A DNA stretch of 64,000 bases from Oxytricha trifallax (Eukaryota > Ciliophora > Spirotrichea > Sporadotrichida > Oxytrichidae): positions 1 to 64,000 of the forward strand of contig ARYC01003482.1 of the NCBI GenBank assembly GCA_000711775.1, read 5' to 3'. The number at the start of each line of letters is the position of its first letter. The stretch's first letter is position 1. A program made the position numbers and the translations under genes. This document shows positions 49,242 through 61,930 of the stretch, in pieces. The notes beneath the pieces are model-generated. The model was not told the DNA's origin and did not search any database. It worked only from the letters and a program-made list of their open reading frames with translations.

Positions 49242-52200
49242 ATGATGATTCAAAGAATCTTTCCAGCTATATTATTAGCTTTGATTTATTCCCCAAATTA
49301 CTCTTATCAAGGTACGATCTTAATATTTTTAATATAAAAAATTATTAATTATAGATAAAAATTTAGATTTACGAAAATTATATTTAAATCTTAAATAAAT
49401 TAAAAAATATTTTAAAAATCTTAGATCTTTCAGATTTGGATAATACATTGAAGAATGAACCCTTGTACTCTCCTCTTTATAATAAAAGTGTTGAATGGGG
49501 CACTTACAAACCAAATTATTAATTCAATAAAAAATGTTGAAAATATATAAAAATTAAAAAAATTTCTGAAAAGAAAAGGATTAATTAAATATTTAATAAA
49601 AAAATAAATAGATTAATAATTTAAAGTGCTAAAGTTCATACTTTAAGAACATTTAAATATTAAAATTTAAATTAATATAATTATTTAGAAGTATTAGTTA
49701 AGAATTTCAGTAGTCATTTAATATTTATTTAAAAATTAACAACAAATATTCATAAACATTTAATGTAAAATAAGAACAGAAAAGCAGTTTAATTATTAAA
49801 TTCAACATTTTAAGATATTTTAAAAATCCTATTTTATTCTTTTATTTAATGAAGAAAATTATCATTTATTTAGAATTAATTAACCAAATTTGTACTTTGG
49901 GGTAAAGAATAGACAAATGAATGCCCTCACATTTGGTCTTTTCTTGTATAACGAAGTCCCAGACAACTAAACAAATCCAGTTAATATATCACATTATTGC
50001 TTTTATTTAAAAATACTTGATAAACAAAAATAGTGATTATTTGGGTTTAATGCTAACATAATTAGGAGTATATTTTAATATATTTTAAATATATGATTAT
50101 TTATTATATTATATAATTTTTATATAACAAAAAAAACGTCTATTTTTTTAAAAACCTACTTTTATTTATTAATTTTTATTTAATAATTCATTTTTCTTAT
50201 TTTCTTATTAAATAAATTTATAAGATATGATTTTTATGAAATATAAGTTTTAAATAACTTTTTTATAATATTTACTTAAGAGCATTATTTAAAGCAGTAT
50301 ATAATATAACAATTTTTTCATAAATAAAATAAATAAATTTTTCTTATTTTAAAAATATCTTTATAATAATACGTGGAGGACAGTGGTGTAAGCGCTTACT
50401 ATCAATTCCACGATGGTACTTCAGCTTCAAATTCAAATTAAATTGTTCATTAAAGTTTTAAATTCTAGAAAGAGCTTGAAACTAACGATCCTATGGGAAA
50501 AGATGAGTACATTTCAGAAATATTAATAGCATTTTTAGTTAATCATAATTAATATAAAATAATTCGTTATTCAGTGGTTATCAAATGGTATTAAATATAA
50601 AATTACCATAAATTAATAAAACATATTATTATAATTTTTATATTTTTGTTATAATTATTAGCATCTCTAAGTTATTTTTTAAGATTTTAAATCTTCATTG
50701 AAATCTAAATTAGAAATGATGTATAAAAAATACTCAATTATTTATTTTTCCAAATGATTTAAGAATATTATTTCATAATTACGAGAAAGTGAATAATTTA
50801 TAAATAGATATTTTGATTTTTATTATTTTTTTACTTTTGCTAAGAAAATAATATGATTATAAGGTGTTCTTATAAAAGGTATGATGAAGTAGGAGTAGTT
50901 CCATTTTTTATGACTAAATAAAATGTGCTTATGCTTTTATTTGCCTATTTAATAAAGTTTTGATAAGATAATTGATTAATATTATTCAAATTATTCCTTG
51001 ATAGAGTTTGAAGCAAAATAAGGTCGAATAGATATTTAAAATAGGATAATATAATTGAAAAGAAATTAAAATTTAAAAGCACTATTTAATTTTTAGTGAT
51101 ATTATACTAAAAAAAACCACCATTATGTTAATTTGCTATTATTCGAGTCATTAAATTTAATCTTCAAATATGAGAGATTTGCAAACTCTTTGATATCTTC
51201 TGATGTTCATCTTTTCTTGTTTTATTTTGTAAATTGAATTTTTTCTGATAATGAGCCTATTCAAAAGAATAATATATTTTTAATATAAATAATAAAATTT
51301 AGAAAACTATAGACTTCCATCGTAAGTTTCCTGGAGACATCAAGAACCGAGTAAAATATTTTTGAAATTCATATAAAATTAAAGAAATTTTTATCTAATG
51401 TTTTTCCTTATTTGCCTTTAATATTTTAGATAGATGACACCAAATAATAAACATTTCCTAATTCTCTACATAAAAATTTAAGACTTTTATTTTACTTGGT
51501 TTCTATGAATTTAAATTATAAATTATGATAAATAATCGCATATTTCTCAGATATTAGGTGTATATACTTTTTCTGTATATTGAGTTTTTTGCTATTTTTA
51601 GATCAAGCTTCACAAATCTATTTATATTTATAATTTATTACTGTGAATTAAATTTGTTATCAAAAGAAATGTAAAACAAAGATATATAAAGATCAAGGAA
51701 TTTACGATATGATTGAAATTGGGTCAGACTATCAAGTTGATGGTAATTCAATAAAAATCCAATATATTATTGGATGAAGTATTAATTTATTAATATAGTT
51801 TTATTCATTATTCTTTAAAGTTCATTTATTAATTAAAATTAAAATTTAATAGAAAATAGACGAGACACATTCATTTGTTTTGATAAGATTAGACAACTAG
51901 TAATGATTTGTTATTTTATATACAAATAAATATTATAAGAAAAATTATTACTCTGCACATTAAATTTGCTATTTTAAAAAAAAATAATAATATTTTTTAT
52001 TTATTTTTTATTATAATAATCAAATTAGCCTATATTATAATTAAATAAATTTTTAATGTATTAATTTCTTATATTCTAGAACTTTATTTAAAAATCAATA
52101 AGAATCAAATGTATTTAAATTATATTAAATATTGCTTATGAATTAATCATTAGCAACTTAATTCACTTAAGCTTATGCATACTCCGAAATTATGAAAAAA

Positions 52201-52534
52201 GATTTCAAGAAAGTGATAAGTGGCCTTGATGCCAATATGGCAAAGGCAGAGTAAGCTTTTAAGGACAGGTATGCTAGTGTCTTTGGAGATGGATACAAGG
52301 ATTTTGTAAAGACTATGCCTCTCGCAGAAACCTTTGGTCATGAGATTCTTGCATAACTTATTATAATATTATGAATAACTTTTAGGAGGCATGATCCATA
52401 TGTACGGCCCCATCCGCATCATGAACGAGACTGACCCCAAGGCTCCCTGGTACTACGACGAACCTGCCCATTTATTCACTGCCAGTCCCTCCAGGCCTGT
52501 TTTCCCGAGAGGCTTCCTCTGGGATGAAGGGTTG
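49242..52534 (+). CDS. Alpha-glucosidase I (GH63), N-terminal half
   Basis: ATG 49242 begins a signal/anchor segment (MMIQRIFPAILLALIYSPNY), then intron GTACGA...CTTAG (49312-49424), DLSDLDNTLKNEPLYSPLYN, and after IES removal VEWGTYKPNLYFGVKNRQMN, the family signature (yeast WGPYRPNLYFGIRPR). Next: EDSGVSAYYQFHDGTSASNS (~50375), YDEVGVVPFFMTKQN (~50880), QGIYDMIEIGSDYQVDGNS (~51695), YSEIMKKDFKKVISGLDANM, GGMIHMYGPIRIMNETDPKA and PVFPRGFLWDEG (52505-52530). Homology stops right after GATGAAGGGTT; the same 12 bases GGATGAAGGGTT occur on the minus strand (47060-47071), where the protein continues FHSQI. The two halves could therefore be joined through an inverted pointer. ER lumenal enzyme of N-glycan trimming. 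Confidence 0.85.
49518..49890 (+). other. IES in GH63 gene, pointer CCAAATT
   Basis: A 373-bp AT-rich insert between CCAAATT at 49511-49517 and 49884-49890. Removal produces GTYKPNLYFGVK, the strongly conserved GH63 motif, with no extra or missing residue. Confidence 0.88.
52360..52381 (+). other. Tiny IES in GH63 gene, pointer ATAACTT
   Basis: A 22-bp unit (15 unique bases plus one pointer copy) between ATAACTT at 52353-52359 and 52375-52381; removal gives ILAQLLGGMIHMYG. It is among the shortest IESs one could expect. Confidence 0.8.
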
Positions 52535-53067
52535 TTTAATTTTTATTTTTAGTCTATGGATTGTTGCTTTAAAATTAAGAATAATATAAGATCTATAACT
52601 CTTATGTTTTATTTATATATCTTTCGATTCAAGTCTTAATATTATATTTAAATCAAATCTATAATTTAAATATATAGGTTAATTCATAAATTTTTTATGA
52701 TTAAAATTTTAATAAAATAAAACAAGTGAATATTATGCTCATTGATAAGGGAAATTACTTAAATTTGAACTAAGAATTTTTTAAGTTAATTTTTATTAAA
52801 AAATTCATAAAAAATAATTAAAAGTCAATAACAAATTATTAAATATTCATAAAATCCTTTTTATTTATCTAGTTTTAATGTATTCCAAACATCTGTAGAA
52901 ATATATACAATTATATCCAATTTTTATAAAATAGGACTTAAGTAATTATAAAATCAAAATTATAAATTATCTCTTTTACACAAAACTATCATTAAACCAT
53001 TAAATTATATTACTCTTTCACATTTTATATTATCATTATTAATAACATTTTCATCATGATTTTGTTT
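52535..53067. other. AT-rich spacer
   Basis: No coding segment or RNA seen between the end of GH63 similarity and the stop codon of the RING gene. Confidence 0.55.
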
Positions 53068-54844
53068 TCACTACTGCAATTATTGTTATTAATTTTCAAA
53101 GGTTTTTTGGAGATTTCTATTGCAACAAGGGCATATTGCTTTTATTAGAAGCCAATCTTTTATGCAATTTTGGTGAAATAGGTGATTGCATTCTGGTAGT
53201 TACACAACAACTTTTTAATATATTTAGTTTTAATGAATTTTTTGATTTAATTTTATATACTAAATTTATCCATCTCATAAGTTGAAATAAAATAAATATA
53301 TAAAAAAATAACTTTATTTTTTAAATATCAACTTTTATATCATGTTTTATATCAAGTTAGCATATTGGGCAGACGTCATCATCCTTCAATGATTAGCCCA
53401 TATCAATCGGGAAATTAGGCACTACTTTCTCTAATTACTCAACTGTCAAGCCTCCTATTCTGTTCTAATCTTAATTTGTATCAATTAATCCCTATCGTAA
53501 CAGATTTTTAATCATATTTATAATAAAATGTATTAAATTTATATAAAATTTATCATAATAAAAATTATAAATAAATTATTATAAAATAAATATTCTTAAG
53601 ATTCATATTTTCCTCCAGGATTTAATGTCTTTCCCTTCTTTATTATTCAACTATATAGTAATAATTTGTCAAATATTTAGTTCTCTAAGATATAAACAAT
53701 TTTTTATTGATTGATAATCTTTAATTGATTATTAAATTATACCAAAAGTATCAATGTAAATCTTGAACTATTTATAAAATTAAATAATCATGAATAAATT
53801 ATTAGGATATATAATATAATTTATATTTATTATATTATAGTATTAGAATAACTTACGAACAGTTGTAAGGGTCCTCTCATATCTTTCATGTCGATTAACT
53901 TGCATGATTGTGAGTGCCAATACTATCACAAACAGCATTCTCAAAGAAGTAAAGAACAGCATTATGATGAATTCACTTGTTAACTATAATATATTGTATT
54001 GTTAATGCGATTTTTTCAAAATTATATGAAAGTTTATGTATTTTGCGAAAGAAAATGCTGAAAATGATATATAGTATGCTTGAATTGCTTGTAGTTAATC
54101 GAGAAAATTATAGGATCTTTTAATAAATTTGGAAGTAAACTTTTACAAAAATAGACTTTACGATTGTAAAAAAAAGAAACTTACACAATTATCATCTGCT
54201 AGAGAGATACAAAAGAAGGCAACAACAAGTGACACTATTATTATTGGCATCAATATTCCAAAATATGCGATTTAATTATATTTTTATTTTCGATTTGATT
54301 CAAGAAATATGCCTGAATTTTTAAAAAGTCTCGCTTCTAACATTATTTTACTATAAAATAAAAAATAGAATATAGATTTACAGACTCCTCTTAACTAAAA
54401 TCTATCTTCAGTAGACAAGTTCGATTGTGCGTATTATAACAATCAAGGGACACACAAAGAGAGGCCATATCTTCAGCACTAAAGAATCGCACCTATATAT
54501 TTATGGTAACTATTATCAGTATAAAACGTAGCATATTATTAGTATTTTTAGTAAACTAATCAATAATATGTGTTTTTAAGTACTAAACTCTGAGGATTAA
54601 TTTGTTTTAGTTTGCGATGTAAGAAAATGGGATCATTTTTTCAATCATAAAAAATGGTATAAGAATGTGTTCTGAATAGTGATTTTACTTTGATTTCATT
54701 AATATTTCAGCAAATTATAAGGGTAAATATAATAAAATGACTTAGAACTTACGATATATGGTTCCAAGTCACTGCAGATTTAGTGTAAATACCAGCAAAT
54801 AAAATATAGTGGAATGCTAACTCTGATTTCTAACAATTGTTCAT
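53068..54844 (-). CDS. Membrane RING-H2 finger protein (probable E3 ubiquitin ligase)
   Basis: ATG 54844 gives MNNCQKSELAFHYILFAGIY, then VRFFSAEDMASLCVSLDCYN with NRTC (lumenal, glycosylatable), a hydrophobic span ILMPIIIVSLVVAFFCISL (~54220), a second one IIMLFFTSLRMLFVIVLAL (~53920), a linker GGLTVEQLEKVVPNFPIDMG, and a RING-H2 domain: DDDVCPICQLD then LPECNHLFHQNCIKDWL then AICPCCNRN, that is C-x2-C ... C-x-H-x2-H-x2-C ... C-x2-C. It ends in a short Gln-rich tail at TGA 53070-53068. RING-H2 proteins with membrane spans usually ubiquitinate membrane or ER/endosomal clients; the substrate here is unknown. Four or more interruptions (introns/IESs) separate the segments; the one after CQLD splits the RING domain itself. 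Confidence 0.85.
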
Positions 54845-55469
54845 TTTTGAGATTAAATTCTTTGAGTTTTTACTTCTCAATAATTACTTAAGTATAAACT
54901 TATTATTGCTTTATAAGTAAATAACTGGGATTGATTAAAGAATATATTAATTATTATCAATTTCTCAGACAAAACTATTAAATTACATATATTTTTCAAT
55001 TATTATTAAGATATAAATTTTTCTTTTATACTTTTGTTCATTGTTTAAAATTTTCTTTTGTACAATCCAATATATTTATGATTTAAAATATTACAAAATA
55101 TAGCCAAAAGAGCTATTAATCTTTAATTAATATTTTTATATTTCTAAATATAACTTCACACATTTTATTCTATTAGAGTTTAATATTACTAAAATATCTT
55201 TAAATTTTGGCAATATTAAATAAAGTTATTAATGAATTATCTATTTATCAACGTCACTCTAATTGTTTTGTCTTTAAATTTATTCATTATATTTCCATGT
55301 TATATTTAACTTTTATTATTGTATTTATTTTTCTAAATTAATGCAAATATATCAATTATAGTATAGAAATAATGAAATTAAAAAGAGTTTATTTTAATCA
55401 ACAACTGTATGAATTTGTATTTTAAGTAATTTCAAATATTAATTTATGTTATGTTGATAGTATATTAGT
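54845..55469. other. AT-rich spacer
   Basis: Contains the 5' flank of the RING gene and 3' flank of the next minus-strand gene. No feature recognised. Confidence 0.55.
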
Positions 55470-56982
55470 TCAGCTATTAATATTACCGCTTGTCAAAGTT
55501 TAATTCATGATACTTTTCATGAGCTTTTCTCTCTGTAAATACAAATCTTTTTACTATTTTTATCTCTAAATAACTTGCACTGAATTATTCGCGTTCTGAT
55601 TTGAGTTATTTTACCCACTAATTGTTGATAAAATAGAATTTAAATTAATTCCAAATTGCAATATGTATAAAAATACTTTAAAAATCTATTAATTAATTAT
55701 TTTATAAAAGTTAATTGATGAGATTTGACTGTAAGTCTCTAAATGCTTAAGAAGCTTTGATTTCGCTCGATTTGAATTCAAGCCACTTGATTGAGAAGTG
55801 TTGGTGTTTATTTAGACAGTCTATACTGAGTTTCTGGAACTTTCAAAAATTGTTAATTTCGAGGTTCTCCCAGAATTATGTCAATTTTTTAAATGGAAAA
55901 CTTTTAATAACAATTTTATTATAAATTATAAACACTCCAGAGACTTAATAAGAAAGTGCATTCTAGTTTTGTGCAGAAGAATTATTTTACCTATTACTTT
56001 GAGGTCTGGTAGAATAAGGAATATTATTGTTATGAGTTGCATTGAGATTTTTATGTTTATATTGAGACAACATGGTAGTGGGTTACTTAAATTCCTAATG
56101 TGAATTTTGAGATCATATTTTATCGTCCCTTGTATTGATGTTAATGCATTTCTTCATTTTCTCCTGTAATTTACAAAGTTTTTACTAAAAAATAATTTAT
56201 CTTGAATAAAATAAATTCATGAGTTTTGAGTTATGCTGTTGATCCTACTCTAGTTAATCACTATTAGGTTCATTATTTGTATCTTAAATACTATAAGTTT
56301 TATGATCTATAGTGTTTCTTCTATCAACGAAGCTGCTTGAAGTTAATTTGTTCAATTTGTTAATGCTCTTTACACCTCTTGCTGACCTCCTTTCTAAGGA
56401 TTATTAACGGTTACTTAACTCTATTTTTTTCGATTTGTTGTCTTTTAATTTAGAGATATTTTGACATTCAACATCTTTTTAAGCTAGGGTTTAGTTATTG
56501 TTAATTTTATAAGGATTTTGATAAGGTCTACATACCGATTTTGATGACGTAAACTTAAAAAGATTTAGAAATTTTCATTGTTAAGTCAAATATTTGTAAA
56601 GTTTATCTTATTCTTATTTACATTCTCTCTGATTCAAAAATTCATCCAAGTCACAATCTGAGAATTTTCTATTATTCTTGAACTCCTCAAAAACTTGTTT
56701 CTCATAGAACCTTTCTTTATCCAAATTTGAAGGTTAACTCTATTGAAATTAACTTCTGCACGCTTAATTTTATCTTAGAGTTTAATCAATTTGTTCTTGA
56801 CTATTGAACTGTGGAGGATGGTATTAATATTTTTGAATTATATCACTCAATTTAATAGTTTAAGCAGTTTGCAGTGTGTTTTAATTTATAAGTTCTCTTT
56901 AACTTGCAGAATTCACAGTATTAGCTTATATTTGATCTTGTCTTTGAAAAGTGATTTGGTTATCGCCTAGATCTTCGTTCAT
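55470..56982 (-). CDS. Gln/Asn-rich protein, function unknown
   Basis: ATG 56982 starts MNEDLGDNQITFQRQDQIQA, followed by Gln-rich sequence, a charged stretch LDKERFYEKQVFEEFKNNRK and DCDLDEFLNQRE. Later segments: FTSSKSVCRPYQNPYKINNN, SLERRSARGVKSINKLNKLT, RRNTIDHKTYSIQDTNNEPN, KLCKLQEKMKKCININ, MLSQYKHKNLNATHNNNIPY, NTNTSQSSGLNSNRAKSKLL, and the C-terminus EKLMKSIMNQTLTSGNINS with TGA at 55472-55470. No domain recognised and no signal peptide or membrane span; probably intracellular. Low-complexity Gln/Asn content is common in ciliate regulatory and cytoskeletal proteins, which does not identify it. Introns/IESs between segments were not delimited. Confidence 0.7.
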
Positions 56983-57227
56983 AGCTAAAAAATAGAAAAA
57001 TGGTTAATTAAAGAAATTATTAAGCTTTGATGTCAAGAGTCATTCTCTTTTTCTCAAAAGCATTGCAATCAATCAAGTAATTACTGCTCGTAAACTTTTA
57101 GTCAACTTTAAAAATGCTATCTTCACTGATTTGTTTATTTATTTACTATTATGTCTCTTCTTAATTTTCTAATTTGCCCAACGATTACTTTCTCTTGTAG
57201 GGATTTATTTTTTGACTTCATTGGTTC

Positions 57228-60200
57228 TCTTCTTATTTTGGTTATTAAGAAGAATCTTATTAGTCAAAGATATTTATTGTCTAAAATTGCTTATTTTAAC
57301 TTTTAGTTGAAGATTGATGTGTATAATTATTTTACTGATTTGCATTAAACTAGCTGTTTATTATACAAGGGTTTTACAAATTCTCCAGATAAAAAGTTTC
57401 CTCGTTGTCAATATTGAATCCTTCTTGATAATTTTAACCCAAATTGTTTTATTAGAAATTTAATTTTTCGTTAGTTTACTCTATAAATAGAGTGTTGTTA
57501 CAGAAACTTGGGTAGTCAAAGGAAGTCAAATTATTTAACTTATTCTATTAAGATATGATGTTTTGTTGATTGTGTCCTTAGCTATTGTCATTTAGTGGCT
57601 TTAATTTTAATTAATAATAGAGAGTTAATCTCTAATTAAGGGGTTCTGGGGTATTATTAGAGTATGATTGCAAAAGTGGATTTTATTTGACTATACTTCT
57701 GCTTATCTGACTCTCAATAAATGACAAAAAATTGCATAATATAGTATTGTAGGAATACATTTGATTTGGGAAAATAAAATATAATTAATAAAATGAACAA
57801 TTTAATTCGTGCAGTTAACATTGTGGAAACCTAGACAATATGGTACTTGTTAGATAGAGAATTAAAAATTAGCTGGACTTTACTTTTGGCGGTACCTCTC
57901 TATCGCATCCCTGAAGCGAGATTAACAAACTTTAATTTTGACATTTAATCAACTAAACAAATCACTAAAAATTAAAGTTTGTTAATCTCGCTTCAGTGAT
58001 GCGATAGAGAGGTACCTCCAATAGTAAAGTCCAGCTAATTTTTAATTCTCTATCGATCGAGTATCATATTGTCTAGGTTTCCAGAAAGTTAACTGCACGA
58101 ATTAAATTGTTCATTTTATTAATTATAATTTATTTTCCCAAATCAAATGTATTCCTACAATATTACTTTATTAAAATGTAATAAAGCTAGGTAATCTTTC
58201 TGGAATAGGGGATATATCTGTTGTATCTCCAATGTTTACATAAGATGTTGTAGACTTATTATGAATACTATAGTTTTTGTATTAGTTTTCTTGATTATCT
58301 AATTACTTATTACCCGCCTCCTCAAATCTCCGAACCATTGATAATTTATTTGAGTTTTCTAAATCTGTATCATCTCCATTTTTAGAAATGAACTCAATTG
58401 AAATTGATATGTCATCATCATCCTCACCTAAATCTTAGTAATTTTACTATATTTAAAACTATTGTTAATTATAGTGATCTGTATAGTCATACTAAATCTT
58501 CTTAGATGTTTCTTCAAGTAAATGATTCTATTGCTGTAAATTATTTCCAATATAGCCTTCTTTTATTTAACTTTGTTTCTTATAGGTTTGTGGGGTATTG
58601 GTGAATAAGTCAGATGGGAAATTATAAGCCAATTTATCTTGATATTTACTTTTCAATTTTTCTATGATTATTGGAGATTTGACTTAACTACCATAATTCT
58701 CTTGTGAATGAGTTTAATTATTTGGAGATTCTTAAATTTCCATTATTCTATTAGTGTTTATTTGTGAAGAGCCCATGTTTCTAGAAGTTGATTACTTGCT
58801 TTAAGAGGATGTATGAACTAAATTTACATTGTTTTTGAAATAATCTCCTTGAAATTTCAAATTATTTTAAGAAACTTAATTCAGATTTTGATCTCTTTAT
58901 TATTTCAAACTCATCTAATTAGAGTTAAACTACTTTGACTTAGTTTAGTTTTAACATTCGTTTTCTTTGTTGGAATCGAAGCGACTTTAGTCAATAAATT
59001 AAGGTAGTTGCTAATTTTTAAGATTCAAATTTAAGTTCTGAAAATGACCTCTTGTTGGATTTTAAGAGTTTGATCTCATATTTAAGATTTAATTTAAATT
59101 TACAGTTTAAATATGAATTTATTAATAACATTAGATAAATCAAATATTAAAATATTTTTACAAAAAAGAATTTAACATTAAATTCCAATGTCCATAAGAT
59201 GTCTTATGAGATTAGTAGTAATGAATGTAATTAAATTAAAAACAATCATATTTTTATTACTAGAATTATAAACTTACAATTTCAAACAATATCTCCCTAA
59301 ATCATTACAATTTCTATCTCCCAAATGTACTCTTCTTCAATAAATTACTTCCATTGACTTAACTACTCCTCCTCTCTTATATTTACTATTATTATTGTTA
59401 CTATATGCTACTACTCATTTTTCTCTAAACAAAACTATTATTGCCATTATCTTCTCTTCTTTTGTGAGTTGAATTAGTATTATTGGCTTGAAAACTGTGG
59501 TATAAATTGCTGTTATTGGCTTGTTCTTGAATTAAGTCATGTTCTTGGCTTATATTTCCGTTTTAGCTTTCGTATTAGTTTAGTGTTGATCTGTAACCCA
59601 TACTGCTTTTGCTTCTTTCTCTTTACTATTGTAAACATATAATTTACTCAAATTTATCAATAATTTTGATTTTAAGGCTTGTTTTTTATGATTATAAACC
59701 AAGCAGAGTAAAATAACTTTTAATACATCATCATTATAAATAATTTTATGGGATATCTCTTGAATTACTAATCTCTTTTGAAGTTCTCTTTCTTAACCCA
59801 TTCATCCTCTCTTAAATTCATAGTCTCACTTAAATTATAGGCTGCGTTGTCCCTTGGCAGTTGTTTATCCCATGCAGCTGATTATTTTGCCTGCTTAAAA
59901 TGCCTTAATTTATATATTTTAATAATATAAGATATAATATCTGGCAATTCTATTTTATAAATACATCAACAATAAAAATTGAAAAAATAAAAAAAATATA
60001 TCATTTTTGAATATTATTTAATGCCCTACTTTATTCATTGACTAGACATCAGTATTGTATAAATGCTAAAATTAATTAGCTGCACCTTCATATGATTTTT
60101 TAATAGTCAAAGTCGGTCTTTCAAGTTACTTCTCAAATTTAATCGCTATATTGATTGTTTTATTAATAAAATATACTACAACTTACATCCTTTTGAAATA

Positions 60201-61819
60201 TTTGGCTTATTAACCATGAAATTGTAATCGTAATCTTATAAGTTCATATTCTTCACTGCACTATTATATATAAATTATAGTATATATAGTAATTTATATA
60301 ATATTTTATTATTAATTTTTAAGCACTAACCCCACAACTGCCTGTTCTGTCACTCCTAATTCCACCTTGCTCCCTGCTGACATATTTATCAAATTCATGA
60401 GTTTCTGTAGCTTTGAATTTAGAGCATACTTAGGGCATATTGTTAAATGGTATAAATCGCTTCTCATTGGGTCCTTGGATAAAATCAAAGAATGATTCCC
60501 TTGTCAATCCACTATTTGTTAAAAATATAATAAGAATTTATATATTACAAGATTTTATTCCTATAACATAAAAAAAGGGTGTGATAACTATTTACGAAGG
60601 ATTGCTTCTTTGGTGCCTAGCTAAAAGCAGAGAATTTTTAAGATTTCAAACGTTTTAACAAAGTATTTGGATCATTGAAATCTTCCTCCTTCATCATCCA
60701 TTTGCCTTGACTATTAGCTGTATGATTCGTCCCCTATCCAATATAAAATAATAAAATTACTATAATATTTTTGTATCCATTTATTCCAACTGAGGTATTG
60801 GGTCTCTTATTATTTACTATATTTCCTGAAATTGAAGCATTGCCAATTATCAAACTAGTTGATTATTTAGATATTCCTGGCTATTTTTATATAGAATTTT
60901 TAGTTTAATCTAGGGGAGTATTATCATAAATAGAGATTGGCTCATACCCACTCTTATTTATTGCGTTTATTCTTGATTAATTTAATGTTTTCAATGGGCT
61001 GTTATTGTTCATACTGTATTGAGAATCATTTAAAAATTCTATAAAGTTATAAGTTAATATTAATTTATCATAAGAAAAGTAAGACAATGAATTACTTAAC
61101 TTTATGAGTTAATTACAATAAATATAAATATAATCCTGAGCTAAATTGATGATTCTCTGTGAATCATTGCCAAAAATGGAGTTTCTCTTAGACCCTGTGA
61201 AATCGCTTTAATATTGACTTAGCAACCTATTTTACTGTTTCTATGGAGATTGCTGTGAACTTTAATAGGCATTTTGACTAGGATATATATTATTATTATT
61301 ATTACTTTAACTATTCTAATAAAATTATATATTTACCATTTAATATATAAGATCTATTTCCTGATTATAGTAATTCCTCAGTCCGCTTTAATGTGTATGC
61401 AGTTATTTAGTCAAAAACAATATAACTTCCTTCCTTTTGTTAAGGGGGATTGCCTCTAGCGATTATATCAATTTTTTCTTGTCTTTTAAAGTGGCTGCTG
61501 GTGAATTCTTCTTCAGGATTTTATCTATTATAGTTTACATCTCACTTGTTTTCTAAAATAATTCTAACCAAAATATGATTTATAGGTTAATAATTTAATT
61601 AAAGAAAAATAATATAATGTTAAAATAAAAAAATATCTCTAATAATTTTAATAAAGAACTTACTTTAATATTATGCAAACAAAAACATCTGCAGAATAAC
61701 TTAAATATTTTGATTATATAGAACGGTTGTATATTTCTTATTAACTTTTATATAATATTTGAAGTATACATTTACTTTTCTCCTATTAAGTATTTTATTG
61801 AAAAGGAAGGTTTATTCAT
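57228..61819 (-). CDS. Large Gln/Asn-rich protein, function unknown
   Basis: Start ATG 61819 (or 61771 in the same frame); an intron GTAAGT...GGTTAG precedes TIIDKILKKNSPAATLKDKK. Further segments: GFHSQRIINLAQD-type text is absent; what is seen is SDFTGSKRNSIFGNDSQRII, SINKSGYEPISIYDN-like repeats (PISIYDNTPLD), KWMMKEEDFNDPNTLLKRLK, RESFFDFIQGPNEKRFIPFN, FDKYVSREQGGIRSDRTGSC, KQSAAWDKQLPRDNAAYNLS, a poly-Gln tract encoded mostly by TAA/TAG (~59385-59405), EDDDDISISIEFISKNGDDT, RLPSFITFQQSN and, beyond a MITE, ILCNFLSFIESQISRS to a Gln/Asn-rich end at TGA 57230-57228. No known domain, membrane span or signal peptide. The frame runs cleanly through >1.4 kb at the 3' side once the MITE is removed. 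Confidence 0.78.
57747..58160. mobile_element. Foldback MITE inside Gln/Asn-rich gene, acting as IES
   Basis: A 414-bp near-perfect palindrome: arms of ~185 bp around a short loop (near 57945), outer ends TTGTAGGAATACATTTGATT and its complement, TA dinucleotides at 57745-57746 and 58161-58162 as for Tc1/mariner-type elements. No coding capacity. Removing it with one TA restores the host minus-strand frame exactly: PSFITFQQSNTILCNFLSFI. A shorter relative is nested in the element at 40417-42493. Confidence 0.9.
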
Positions 61820-61930
61820 TTATTAAATTAATTTATCTATATCTAGATGCTTTTTTTCAATTTATTTTTGTTATGATTAGCAAATTCATAAATCTTTTTC
61901 GATTTTGGTAATAATTAAAATAGAAATAAA
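61820..61930. promoter_or_regulatory. Short divergent intergenic region (probable shared promoter)
   Basis: Only ~111 bp separate the start codons of two genes transcribed away from each other. It is very AT-rich; no specific element identified. A shared or overlapping promoter is inferred from spacing only, and germline neighbours may end up on different macronuclear chromosomes. Confidence 0.4.

Noticed and set aside
57129-57420. Plus-strand open frame with hydrophobic and Cys-containing stretches
   Set aside because: It is antisense to the Gln/Asn-rich gene at 57228-61819, whose minus-strand frame is longer and continuous with clear coding on the other side of the MITE.
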